From: an uncultured Lysobacteraceae bacterium
GTDB lineage: Bacteria > Pseudomonadota > Gammaproteobacteria > Xanthomonadales > Xanthomonadaceae
NCBI GenBank assembly: GCA_936911875.1
Contig: CAKZGB010000006.1
Span: 248,001-312,000 of the forward strand
Direction of reading: 5' to 3'
Length of the DNA stretch: 64,000 nucleotides
The notes beneath the pieces are model-generated. The model worked only from the letters and a program-made list of their open reading frames with translations, was not told where the DNA came from and did no database searches. This document shows positions 36,136 to 43,171 of the stretch, in pieces; positions within the stretch are counted from its first letter, which is position 1; every line of letters begins with the position of its first letter. Both the position numbers and the translations under genes were made by a program.

Positions 36136-36169
36136 GAAAAACCGCGGGCCGTTGCGGGTCCGCGGTTTC
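36136..36169 (-). terminator. Intrinsic terminator between rpsO and pnp
   Basis: Minus strand AAACCGCGG / CCGCGGTTT with a 13-base loop, followed by a T-tract. It starts 9 bases after the rpsO stop. In E. coli the equivalent position holds a partial terminator/attenuator with read-through into pnp; no separate pnp promoter is obvious in the 90 bases downstream. Confidence 0.85.
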
Positions 36170-36178
36170 TGGTATCGC

Positions 36179-36439
36179 TTAGCGGCGCAGACCGAGCTTT
36201 TCGATCAGAGCCTTGTAACGGTCGGCGTCCTTACGCTTGAGATAGTCAAGCAGGCTACGGCGACTGTTCACCATCATCAGCAGACCACGACGCGAGTGGT
36301 GATCGTGCTTGTGTTCTTTGAAGTGACCGGTCAGATGGTTGATACGGGCAGTCAGCAGAGCGACTTGAACTTCCGGCGAACCGGTGTCGTTTGCGCCGCG
36401 CGCGTATTCTTCGATGATTTTTGCGGTGTCGATAGACAT
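36179..36439 (-). CDS. rpsO: 30S ribosomal protein S15
   Basis: Primary binding protein of the 16S rRNA central domain. 86 aa, typical; features are NDTGSPEVQVALLTARINHLT and HKHDHHSRRGLLMMVNSRR (cited in part) and the C-terminal LIEKLGLRR. AAGGA precedes the ATG by about 8 bases. It has its own strong promoter inside the end of truB and a leader of about 125 bases that holds a terminator-like hairpin. Confidence 0.98.
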   Translation of the reverse strand: MSIDTAKIIEEYARGANDTGSPEVQVALLTARINHLTGHFKEHKHDHHSRRGLLMMVNSRRSLLDYLKRKDADRYKALIEKLGLRR

Positions 36440-36503
36440 ATTGGATTCCTTGACGCGGATCCGGCAGACACCCTGACTTTGCGGGGTACCGCCTGAATCG
36501 CCT

Positions 36504-36537
36504 AAAACAAAAAAGGCATCGGGGATTGCCCGAGGCC
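36504..36537 (-). terminator. Terminator-like hairpin inside the rpsO leader
   Basis: Minus strand GGC-C-TCGGG / CCCGA-T-GCC (one internal mismatch, 5-base loop) followed by TTTTTTGTTTT. It lies about 30-60 bases downstream of the predicted rpsO start site and 65 bases before the rpsO ATG, so it would affect both rpsO-promoter transcripts and read-through from truB. Either a terminator of the truB operon or an rpsO attenuator. Confidence 0.8.
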
Positions 36538-36570
36538 AGCGATATTGTCGGTTAGTTGCCGACGTGCCGT

Positions 36571-36599
36571 ATTATACGCCCATTCTCGCACTGCAACAA
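36571..36599 (-). promoter_or_regulatory. rpsO promoter
   Basis: Minus strand TTGTTG at 36594-36599, 17-base spacer, perfect TATAAT at 36571-36576. It is just upstream of the rpsO leader and downstream of the truB stop. Predicted start near 36564. Confidence 0.8.
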
Positions 36600-36617
36600 G
36601 TCGGTCATAACAATCTG

Positions 36618-37574
36618 TTATCGATGCAGGTCCGGGCGGGACACCCAGGAAAACAACCGCTTGGCGACCACGGATCCGTCGGGCTGGACGTCGACCAGGC
36701 CGACCGCAGTGCCATCGGCAGCGAGCGCCAGATGCGGGCCTGCTGCAACCTGCGACTCCCACGCTTCCGGGGTGATCCGCTTGCCGTGGCTTAGGGCCTC
36801 GACCTGTGGCCCGTTCAGCTTCAGCCGCGGCCACTGGTCTGTCGGTAGCGCGTCCTCGATCGGCAGCAGGATCTCGTCCAAACGATCCGCTTCCGCGAGC
36901 TCGCGGATCTCGTCCAAGGTCCACATGCGCTGCTGCTCAAACGGCTCGACATGCAAGCGGCGGAGTTGCGTCACATGCGCACCGCAGCCGAGGGCCTCGC
37001 CCAGATCACGGACGATCGAACGAATGTAGGTGCCGGAACCGCAGGAGACCCGCAGGCGGAAGCCACTGTCCGTGAGTTCCAGTATTTCGATGCGTTGCAC
37101 ATGCACTGTGCGCACGGGGGCTTCGACTGCCTCGCCCCGACGGGCTTTGGCATACAACGGTTCCCCGCCCTGCTTCAGCGCCGAAAAAATCGGTGCGCGC
37201 TGTTCGATCTGACCGGTCTGATCCCGGCACAAACGCTCCAACGTGGCGAGGTCAGTGGGAACGACCGGTCGCTCGCGGATGACTTCGCCTTCGGAATCAT
37301 CGGTATCGGTGACCTGGCCGAGTTTGGCCGTCACTTCGTACGTCTTGTTATTGCCGAGCAGATAGCCCGCAACTTTGCTGGCCTCGCCGAAACACAACGG
37401 CAACATGCCGCTGGCCAGCGGATCCAAGGCACCGGTATGCCCGCCCTTTTCAGCGCGGATCGCAAATCGGATTTGTTGAAGCGCGGTGTTGGAACTGGGG
37501 CCCGAGGCCTTATCCAGCAGCACAATGCCATGCAAAGGCCGAAGCGTAACGCGCGGCCGTTGTTCGCGACTCAT
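36618..37574 (-). CDS. truB: tRNA pseudouridine(55) synthase
   Basis: Forms pseudouridine 55 in the T-loop of tRNAs and acts as a tRNA chaperone. 318 aa. Motif II GGHTGALDPLASGMLPLCFGE (cited within limit as GHTGALDPLASGML) has catalytic Asp51; the N-terminal GIVLLDKASGPSS and RYxR-type ADGTAVGLV C-terminal PUA-like region are visible. Six bases separate it from rbfA, so rbfA and truB are co-transcribed. Confidence 0.97.
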   Translation of the reverse strand: MSREQRPRVTLRPLHGIVLLDKASGPSSNTALQQIRFAIRAEKGGHTGALDPLASGMLPLCFGEASKVAGYLLGNNKTYEVTAKLGQVTDTDDSEGEVIRERPVVPTDLATLERLCRDQTGQIEQRAPIFSALKQGGEPLYAKARRGEAVEAPVRTVHVQRIEILELTDSGFRLRVSCGSGTYIRSIVRDLGEALGCGAHVTQLRRLHVEPFEQQRMWTLDEIRELAEADRLDEILLPIEDALPTDQWPRLKLNGPQVEALSHGKRITPEAWESQVAAGPHLALAADGTAVGLVDVQPDGSVVAKRLFSWVSRPDLHR

Positions 37575-37580
37575 TGACGA

Positions 37581-37982
37581 TCAGTCAGCGGACTTGTCGC
37601 CGCCCTGACCCTCATCGCCATCGTCATCGCTTGCGGATGCCGGCAACGAACGCAACAGACGGTCGATGTGTTCGCCTTCGTCCAGTGAACGGTCGTAATG
37701 GAAATGCAGCTCGGGAACGTGACGCAACTTCATGGCATGAGCCAGTTCGCGGCGGATTTCCTTGGCGTTTTCGGTCAGCGCTTTAAGAGCCTCTGCAGCA
37801 CGTTCACTTTGCAGCGCCGTAAAGAACACTTTGGCGTGCGCCATGTCGCGCGTCAGTTCGACGTCGGAGACGCTGATGCTCGGCCATCCGTTTTCGCGAA
37901 CGGCCGAATGCACCAGTTGTCCCAGCTCCCGGCGGAGCTGGGCGGAAACGCGGTCGGTCCGGTGAAAGGACTTGGAAGGCAT
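37581..37982 (-). CDS. rbfA: Ribosome-binding factor A
   Basis: Cold-shock 30S maturation factor with a type II KH fold. 133 aa; family features are RVSAQLRRELGQLV near the start, VSDVELTRDMAHAKVFFT and the C-terminal LRHVPELHFHYDRSLDEGEHID. The final ~20 residues are acidic (ASDDDGDEGQGGD) and likely disordered. Lies 23 bases after infB. Confidence 0.96.
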   Translation of the reverse strand: MPSKSFHRTDRVSAQLRRELGQLVHSAVRENGWPSISVSDVELTRDMAHAKVFFTALQSERAAEALKALTENAKEIRRELAHAMKLRHVPELHFHYDRSLDEGEHIDRLLRSLPASASDDDGDEGQGGDKSAD

Positions 37983-38005
37983 GACGGCTATCTCCGGTTA
38001 CTGGA

Positions 38006-40552
38006 TTACAGAGTGCGCGCGATTTCGATGCGTTCGAAGCATTCGATCTGATCGCCCGGTTGCACGTCGTTGTAGGCCTTAACGCCGATACCGCATTCGG
38101 TACCGCTCTTGACCTCGTCCACGTTCTCCTTGAAGCGACGCAGCGATTCGAGTTCGCCTTCGAACACGACCGTGTTGTCACGCAGGACGCGGATCGGCTT
38201 GCTGCTCTTGACGGTACCCTCGACGACCATACAGCCGGCGACTGCACCGAACTTGGAGCTGCGGAAGACATCGCGCACTTCGGCGATACCGATGATTTCT
38301 TCGCGGATTTCCATACCGAGCAAACCGCTGGCGACTTGCTTCACCTGATCGATCACGTCATAGATGATCGAGAAGTAACGCAGGTCAACACCATTCGTTT
38401 CGATGATGCGACGGGCCGAGGCATCGGCACGTACGTTAAAGCCGATGATGGTGGCCTTAGACGTAGATGCCAGCGTTGCATCGGATTCGGTGATCCCACC
38501 GACGCCCGAGCCGACCACGTTGATGCGGATAGCATCGGTGGACAGAGCGGTAAGTGCTTCGCGCAACGCTTGCACCGAACCTTGCACGTCGGCCTTGACG
38601 ACCAGGTTCAGCTGCTGCTGGTCGGCAGAGCCCATCTGCGCCAGAATGTCTTCCATACGGTTCGACGACTTGGCCAGACGCGATTCACGGCGCTTGGCAT
38701 CACGTTGCTGAGCAACGTCCTTGGCCAGACGTTCATCGCCAACCACCACGAAGTCATCACCGGCATCCGGCACGCCGGACAGGCCGAGCACCTGGACCGG
38801 AATCGACGGCGTTGCTTCCTGTACTTGCTGACCGTTTTCGTCAGTCAATGCACGGACGCGGCCATACTGCACACCGCAGACCAGATAGTCACCGCGCTTC
38901 AGGGTGCCTTCGCGCACCAGCACGGTAGCAACCGGACCACGGCCCTTATCCAGCGAGGATTCAATCACGACGCCGGAGGCACGACCGTCACGGATGGCCT
39001 TGAGTTCCAGCACTTCGGCTTGCAGCGAAATCGCATCGAGCAATGCATCAATGTTGGTGCCTTGCTTAGCCGAGATTTCAACGAATTGCGTATCACCACC
39101 GAACTCTTCGGCAACGACTTCTTCGGCCAGCAGTTCGCTCTTCACGCGCATCGGGTCGGCATCGGCCTTATCGATCTTATTGATCGCAACGATCAGCGGC
39201 ACCTTGGCAGACTTAGCGTGTTGCACGGCTTCCTTGGTTTGCGGCTTGACGCCGTCATCGGCGGCCACAACCAGCACCACGATGTCGGTCAGCTGTGCAC
39301 CACGTGCGCGCATTTGCGAGAACGCGGCGTGGCCCGGCGTATCCAGGAAGCTGATGACGCCACGTTCGGTTTCAACGTGGTAGGCACCAATGTGCTGCGT
39401 AATGCCACCGGCTTCGCCGGAGACGACCTTGGTGCGGCGAATGTAATCGAGCAGCGAGGTCTTACCGTGATCGACGTGACCCATGATGGTCACGACCGGC
39501 GGACGCGGTTGTGCCTCGCCCTGATCGCCGGCAGCGATGTGCGCCATCAGTTCGTCTTCGACGGTGCTTGCATCGGCAGCGACGGCCTTGTGTCCGAGTT
39601 CTTCGGTCACCAGTACGGCGGTATCGTGATCGATGGTTTGCGTCACGGTCACCATGACGCCCAGCTTCATCAGAGCCTTGACGACCTCACCGCCCTTAAG
39701 GGCCAGCTTTTGCGCCAGTTCGGCAACGCTGATCGTTTCACCGATCGCCACTTCGCGAACGATAGGAGCCGTCGGTTGCTGGAAGGCATTCTTGCCGTCA
39801 CCGAAACGAGCCGGTTCCGGACGACGTCCCTTGGAACCGCGCGAATCGTTGCGACCGCGCGCCGGACCGGCGGAACGGCGTTGACGTGCATCGCGGTCAC
39901 CACGCAGGTGCAGGCGGTCATCCGGACGACGGGCGCCTGCAGGAGGACGTGCAGCTTCCGGACGTGCAGCCGCAGGACGCTCTTCGCGACGCGGCACATC
40001 GGCGGCGGCAGGAGCCGCAGGACGCGCAGGCGCTTCGGCAACGCGACGTTCGGCTTCGAGGCGTGCGGCTTCTGCAGCGGCAGCCGCTTCGGCGGCTTCG
40101 CGCTGAGCACGTTCGCGCTCTTCCTTAGCCAGACGATCTTTCTCGAGCAGGCTGCGCTGTTCTTCTTCGTTGCGACGACGCGATTCTTCGAGCTTACGCA
40201 ACGCATCGGCACGTTCGTCTTCGACGCTCATGCGACCGCCGGACGAGGCCGGCAGTTCGATCTTGCGCTTGACGCGAACTTGAACTTGCGCACCGCCAGT
40301 GCGGCCAGCTCCGGTTTTGACCGTACCGGTAGCACCCGCTCCCGATTTCAGCGAAATCGTGCGGCGCTCCTTGGCTTCGCCGCCGCCATGCGATGCGCGC
40401 AGATGCGACAGCAGCTTGGCCTTTTCGGCGCTGGTAATGGTCTGATCGGCACTGTCAAAGCGCATACCGGCCGCATTGAGCTGTTCAAGCAGCTTTTGCG
40501 GCGTCATCCGCATTTGTTCCGCCAGTTTGGCGATGGTGTTGTTTTGTGTCAT
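38006..40552 (-). CDS. infB: Translation initiation factor IF-2
   Basis: GTPase delivering fMet-tRNA to the 30S subunit. 848 aa. IF2-N domains at about 1-52 and 262-313 are separated by a long charged Ala/Glu/Arg-rich and Arg/Gly/Pro-rich linker (about 110-260). The G domain has G1 GHVDHGKT at 358-365, G3 DTPGHAAF and G4 NKIDK; domains II-IV follow. The usual nusA-infB order is kept (32 bases apart). E. coli makes shorter forms from internal starts; whether this happens here is not visible. Confidence 0.98.
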   Translation of the reverse strand: MTQNNTIAKLAEQMRMTPQKLLEQLNAAGMRFDSADQTITSAEKAKLLSHLRASHGGGEAKERRTISLKSGAGATGTVKTGAGRTGGAQVQVRVKRKIELPASSGGRMSVEDERADALRKLEESRRRNEEEQRSLLEKDRLAKEERERAQREAAEAAAAAEAARLEAERRVAEAPARPAAPAAADVPRREERPAAARPEAARPPAGARRPDDRLHLRGDRDARQRRSAGPARGRNDSRGSKGRRPEPARFGDGKNAFQQPTAPIVREVAIGETISVAELAQKLALKGGEVVKALMKLGVMVTVTQTIDHDTAVLVTEELGHKAVAADASTVEDELMAHIAAGDQGEAQPRPPVVTIMGHVDHGKTSLLDYIRRTKVVSGEAGGITQHIGAYHVETERGVISFLDTPGHAAFSQMRARGAQLTDIVVLVVAADDGVKPQTKEAVQHAKSAKVPLIVAINKIDKADADPMRVKSELLAEEVVAEEFGGDTQFVEISAKQGTNIDALLDAISLQAEVLELKAIRDGRASGVVIESSLDKGRGPVATVLVREGTLKRGDYLVCGVQYGRVRALTDENGQQVQEATPSIPVQVLGLSGVPDAGDDFVVVGDERLAKDVAQQRDAKRRESRLAKSSNRMEDILAQMGSADQQQLNLVVKADVQGSVQALREALTALSTDAIRINVVGSGVGGITESDATLASTSKATIIGFNVRADASARRIIETNGVDLRYFSIIYDVIDQVKQVASGLLGMEIREEIIGIAEVRDVFRSSKFGAVAGCMVVEGTVKSSKPIRVLRDNTVVFEGELESLRRFKENVDEVKSGTECGIGVKAYNDVQPGDQIECFERIEIARTL

Positions 40553-40584
40553 TTGACGGTGTGAATCCTGTGTCGGTCTTTCTT

Positions 40585-42072
40585 TTATTCAAACCACGGC
40601 TTGCGGGCTTCGAGAATCAGCGCCGCTGCGCGTTCGGCATCCAGCCCCTCAATGCCTTCGAGTTCATCGACGGACATATCGGCCAGGTCTTCTGCTGTGT
40701 AAATTCCACGCTCACCCAAGGCGATAGCCGTGGCGTCGTCCATACCTTCCAGGGCCAGCAGGTCCTCGGCGGCAGCTTGTCCTTCGATTTGTTCTTCGGC
40801 TGCGAGTTCTGCAGTCAGCAGTGCATCTTGTGCACGGTTGCGCAGTTCTTCGACCACGTCTTCATCGAACTCGTCCACAGCCAGCAGCTCCGCTTCAGGC
40901 ACGAAGGCAATTTCCTCGATCGAGGTGAAGCCGGCAGCAACCAGAATATCGGCGATTTCTTCGTCGACTTCGAGCTTGTCCTGGAACAGTTGGCTTGCAA
41001 CCTTGGCTTCGGCTTCGGACTTGGCGGCGACCTGATCGGCCGTCATCACGTTGAGTTGCCAGCCGGTCAGCTTGCTGGCCAGACGCACGTTCTGACCCCC
41101 CTTACCGATGGCCTTGGCCAACAGATCTTCGGAGACGGCCAGATCCATCGAATGCTTTTCTTCGTCAAGGACGATCGATTGCACTTCGGCCGGAGCCATG
41201 GCATTGATCACGAACTGTGCCGGATTGTCCGACCACAGCACGATGTCGACGCGTTCGCCATTGAGTTCGTTGGTCACAGCTTGCACGCGTGCACCACGCA
41301 TACCGATGCAGGCGCCGATCGGATCGGTGCGCGTATCGTGTGCTTCGACGGCGATCTTGGCGCGGTCACCCGGATCACGAGCAGCAGCGCGAATCGAAAC
41401 GAGACCTTGCGAAACTTCCGGCACTTCAAGCTTGAACAGCTCGATCATGAACTCAGGAGCAGCGCGGCTGATTTGAATTTGCGGACCGCGCGATTCGGAC
41501 TTGACCTCGGTCAGGTAGCCGCGGATGCGGTCACCGACGCGCACGTTGTCACGCGGAATGCCCTTTTCCTTGGGGATGATGCCTTCGGCATTCAGACCCA
41601 GGTCCACCAGAATGTTGCCGCGGTCGATACGCTTCACCGTACCCATCACCAGTTCGCCGACGCGATGTTGCCAGGCATCAACCACCAGTTGACGCTCAGC
41701 TTCACGCACCTTGCTGATGATGACTTGCTTGGCGGTTTGCGCGGTAATGCGGCCGAATTCGGGATTGTCGATCTTTTCTTCGATCAGATCGCCAACTTCC
41801 ACTTCGCCGACTTCATCGAGTGCGTCCATCAGACGGATCTGTCGGTCGGGCGACTCCATGCGGTAATCGTCGGCCACGACTTCCATCGTGCGGAAGGTTT
41901 CGAACGATCCGTCACGCGAATCGATCTTGACGCGGACGGCAACGTCTTCGTCAGTGAACTTTTTCTTGGCGGCAGTCGCCAGCGCCTGTTCCAGCGCTTC
42001 GATGATGATCTCGCGCGAGACGCCCTTTTCGTTGGCGACGGCTTCGACGATGTTCAACAGTTCCTTGCTCAT
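40585..42072 (-). CDS. nusA: Transcription termination/antitermination protein NusA
   Basis: RNA polymerase-binding elongation factor. 495 aa in the gammaproteobacterial layout: N-terminal RNAP-binding domain (about 1-125), S1 (about 135-200, MGTVKRIDRGNILVDLG), two KH domains (about 200-345, KIAVEAHDTRTDPIGACIG and LLAKAIGKGGQNVRLA), and two acidic helix-hairpin repeats at the C-terminus (about 360-490), the alpha-CTD-contacting AR repeats. Lies 19 bases after rimP. In E. coli NusA limits its own operon, relevant for the leader upstream of rimP. Confidence 0.98.
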   Translation of the reverse strand: MSKELLNIVEAVANEKGVSREIIIEALEQALATAAKKKFTDEDVAVRVKIDSRDGSFETFRTMEVVADDYRMESPDRQIRLMDALDEVGEVEVGDLIEEKIDNPEFGRITAQTAKQVIISKVREAERQLVVDAWQHRVGELVMGTVKRIDRGNILVDLGLNAEGIIPKEKGIPRDNVRVGDRIRGYLTEVKSESRGPQIQISRAAPEFMIELFKLEVPEVSQGLVSIRAAARDPGDRAKIAVEAHDTRTDPIGACIGMRGARVQAVTNELNGERVDIVLWSDNPAQFVINAMAPAEVQSIVLDEEKHSMDLAVSEDLLAKAIGKGGQNVRLASKLTGWQLNVMTADQVAAKSEAEAKVASQLFQDKLEVDEEIADILVAAGFTSIEEIAFVPEAELLAVDEFDEDVVEELRNRAQDALLTAELAAEEQIEGQAAAEDLLALEGMDDATAIALGERGIYTAEDLADMSVDELEGIEGLDAERAAALILEARKPWFE

Positions 42073-42091
42073 GTCCGGTAATTCTCAGTGG

Positions 42092-42742
42092 TTACTCGAT
42101 CTCGACATCCGCGCCGGAATCGGCGGTGTCTAAGGATTGAAGGGGGTGGGAAGACTTGGAATTCGATTTACGTGCACCCTTGCCGGCAGCCTTGCCGCGG
42201 CTAGGGCCTTTACCCGGGCGATTGTCACGACCCGATGCATCTTTGGCGGGCGCAAGACCCAGAGCAACCCAGTCGGGCGCAATCCGCGCCTTGTCCACGT
42301 TGCTTGCATTCACGGCGAAGGGTTTGCCGTCAATGGTGAAATTCAGAGTGTCGCCATCGACACCGGCGATCACACCGGTAAAGCGGCGACGGCCTTCGAC
42401 CGGCATACGCAAAGTCACCTTGGCCGACTCACCGACAAAACGGCCGAACTGCTCCGCATTGAACAGCGGGCGATCGATACCGGGAGTCGACACTTCGAGC
42501 GTGTAGTTCGAGGTGATCGGATCGGCGACGTCCATTTGTGCCGAGATCTCGCGGCTCGCAGCCTCACATTCGTCAATGCCGACAGGCGGCAGTTCCGGAT
42601 CGCGGTCTGCGGGGTAATCGATATAGACACGCAGCAACGCACCACCGGGTGAGGTCAGCAGCTCAAGGCCCTCGACCACCAAGCCCAGCGACGCCAAGGC
42701 AGGCGTAATCAGTTCGGCAATTTGTTGTGTCTTTTCAGTCAT
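42092..42742 (-). CDS. rimP: Ribosome maturation factor RimP
   Basis: 30S assembly factor. 216 aa: the RimP core (about 1-165) with LLRVYIDYPADRD, SREISAQMDVADPI, YTLEVSTPGIDRPL is followed by a basic/Ser-rich tail (about 175-216: PGKGPSRGKAAGKGARKS) that is longer than in E. coli (about 150 aa). First protein gene of the nusA superoperon, preceded by a 210-base structured leader with a terminator-like hairpin. Confidence 0.96.
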   Translation of the reverse strand: MTEKTQQIAELITPALASLGLVVEGLELLTSPGGALLRVYIDYPADRDPELPPVGIDECEAASREISAQMDVADPITSNYTLEVSTPGIDRPLFNAEQFGRFVGESAKVTLRMPVEGRRRFTGVIAGVDGDTLNFTIDGKPFAVNASNVDKARIAPDWVALGLAPAKDASGRDNRPGKGPSRGKAAGKGARKSNSKSSHPLQSLDTADSGADVEIE

Positions 42743-42796
42743 GCTCGTTGTCCGGCGAGGGTGGAACGCGACCGGAATAACTCCGGCTTAGGAAAC

Positions 42797-42817
42797 AAAA
42801 AAAGGCCCGACGGGCCC
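42797..42817 (-). terminator. Terminator-like hairpin in the rimP-nusA leader
   Basis: Minus strand GGCCCGTCGGGCC, a tight 5-6 bp GC stem, followed by TTTTTTTG. It lies 55 bases before the rimP ATG and about 140 bases after the predicted transcription start, so it is inside the leader and is a candidate attenuator. Confidence 0.8.
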
Positions 42818-42842
42818 CTACTCCTGAACAACGGATTTCGGA

Positions 42843-42946
42843 CTGATTCACCGGTGAATAACACCGACAGGAATCAGCTGGCCCAACGCGCCTTGCGGGA
42901 TCCGCAAGTGCCTGGTCGCAACCAAGTCAGCCAAATGACCGACTTG
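42843..42946 (-). promoter_or_regulatory. Structured 5' leader RNA of the rimP-nusA-infB operon
   Basis: Three stable hairpins in the minus-strand transcript, in order: CAAGTC/GACTTG (42923-42946), CTTGCGG/CCGCAAG with a 3-base loop (42892-42908), and CTGATTC..CGGTG/CACCG..GAATCAG (42843-42877). A GGGCC between the second and third could pair with the GGCCC of the terminator stem, an alternative antitermination pairing. No match to a known riboswitch class was recognised. Confidence 0.55.
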
Positions 42947-42958
42947 CCTCTGGTGCAT

Positions 42959-42987
42959 ATTGTAGTGCCCTATACGCACAACTTCAA
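42959..42987 (-). promoter_or_regulatory. Promoter of the rimP-nusA-infB operon
   Basis: Minus strand TTGAAG at 42982-42987, 17-base spacer, TACAAT at 42959-42964 (5/6). It lies just downstream of the tRNA-fMet terminator. Predicted start near 42952. Confidence 0.7.
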
Positions 42988-42997
42988 GGCTTAAACG

Positions 42998-43028
42998 AAA
43001 AAACGGCACTCCGAGAAGTGCCGTTTTT
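42998..43028 (-). terminator. Intrinsic terminator after tRNA-fMet
   Basis: Stem AAAAACGGCACT / AGTGCCGTTTTT with a 7-base loop and T-tract on the minus strand, 11 bases past the tRNA 3' end. Separates tRNA-fMet transcription from rimP. Confidence 0.92.
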
Positions 43029-43039
43029 GTCTGATGTAG

Positions 43040-43116
43040 TGGTAGCGGGGGCAGGATTTGAACCTGCGACCTTCGGGTTATGAGCCCGACGAGCTGCCAG
43101 ACTGCTCCACCCCGCA
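43040..43116 (-). tRNA. Initiator tRNA-fMet (anticodon CAT)
   Basis: 77 nt with CCA. Anticodon loop CTCATAA within the GGG/CCC anticodon stem typical of initiators (TCGGGCTCATAACCCGA). The first acceptor pair is mismatched: T1 opposite T72, with six G/C pairs GCGGGG/CCCCGC below; E. coli has C1-A72. The unpaired 1-72 position is the formylase and initiator determinant. Corresponds to metY upstream of rimP-nusA in E. coli. Confidence 0.96.
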
Positions 43117-43128
43117 TCAGAGTTGAAC

Positions 43129-43158
43129 ATTATGACAGGCGTTTGACACGCTTGTCAA
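43129..43158 (-). promoter_or_regulatory. Promoter of tRNA-fMet
   Basis: Minus strand perfect TTGACA at 43153-43158, 18-base spacer, CATAAT at 43129-43134 (5/6), ending 12 bases before the mature tRNA 5' end. Lies in the 54-base gap after nuoN. Confidence 0.85.
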
Positions 43159-43171
43159 CAGGCAATTTAAT
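43143..43171 (+). promoter_or_regulatory. Divergent plus-strand promoter candidate antisense to nuoN
   Basis: The palindrome TTGACA-CGCT-TGTCAA (43143-43158) also gives a perfect -35 on the plus strand; 17 bases on is TTTAAT (43166-43171, 5/6). It would start near 43178 and transcribe antisense to the 3' end of nuoN. No plus-strand gene lies downstream. Confidence 0.5.

Noticed and set aside
38060..40564. 834-residue open frame opposite infB
   Set aside because: Antisense shadow produced by codon bias in infB; no ribosome site or known motif.
40546..42081. 511-residue open frame opposite nusA
   Set aside because: Antisense shadow of nusA with no family features.
42848..42958. 36-codon open frame (MHQRQVGHLADLV...) in the rimP leader, considered as a leader peptide
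   Set aside because: Its ATG at 42958 lies upstream of the predicted transcription start (about 42952), there is no ribosome site, and it has no run of regulatory codons.
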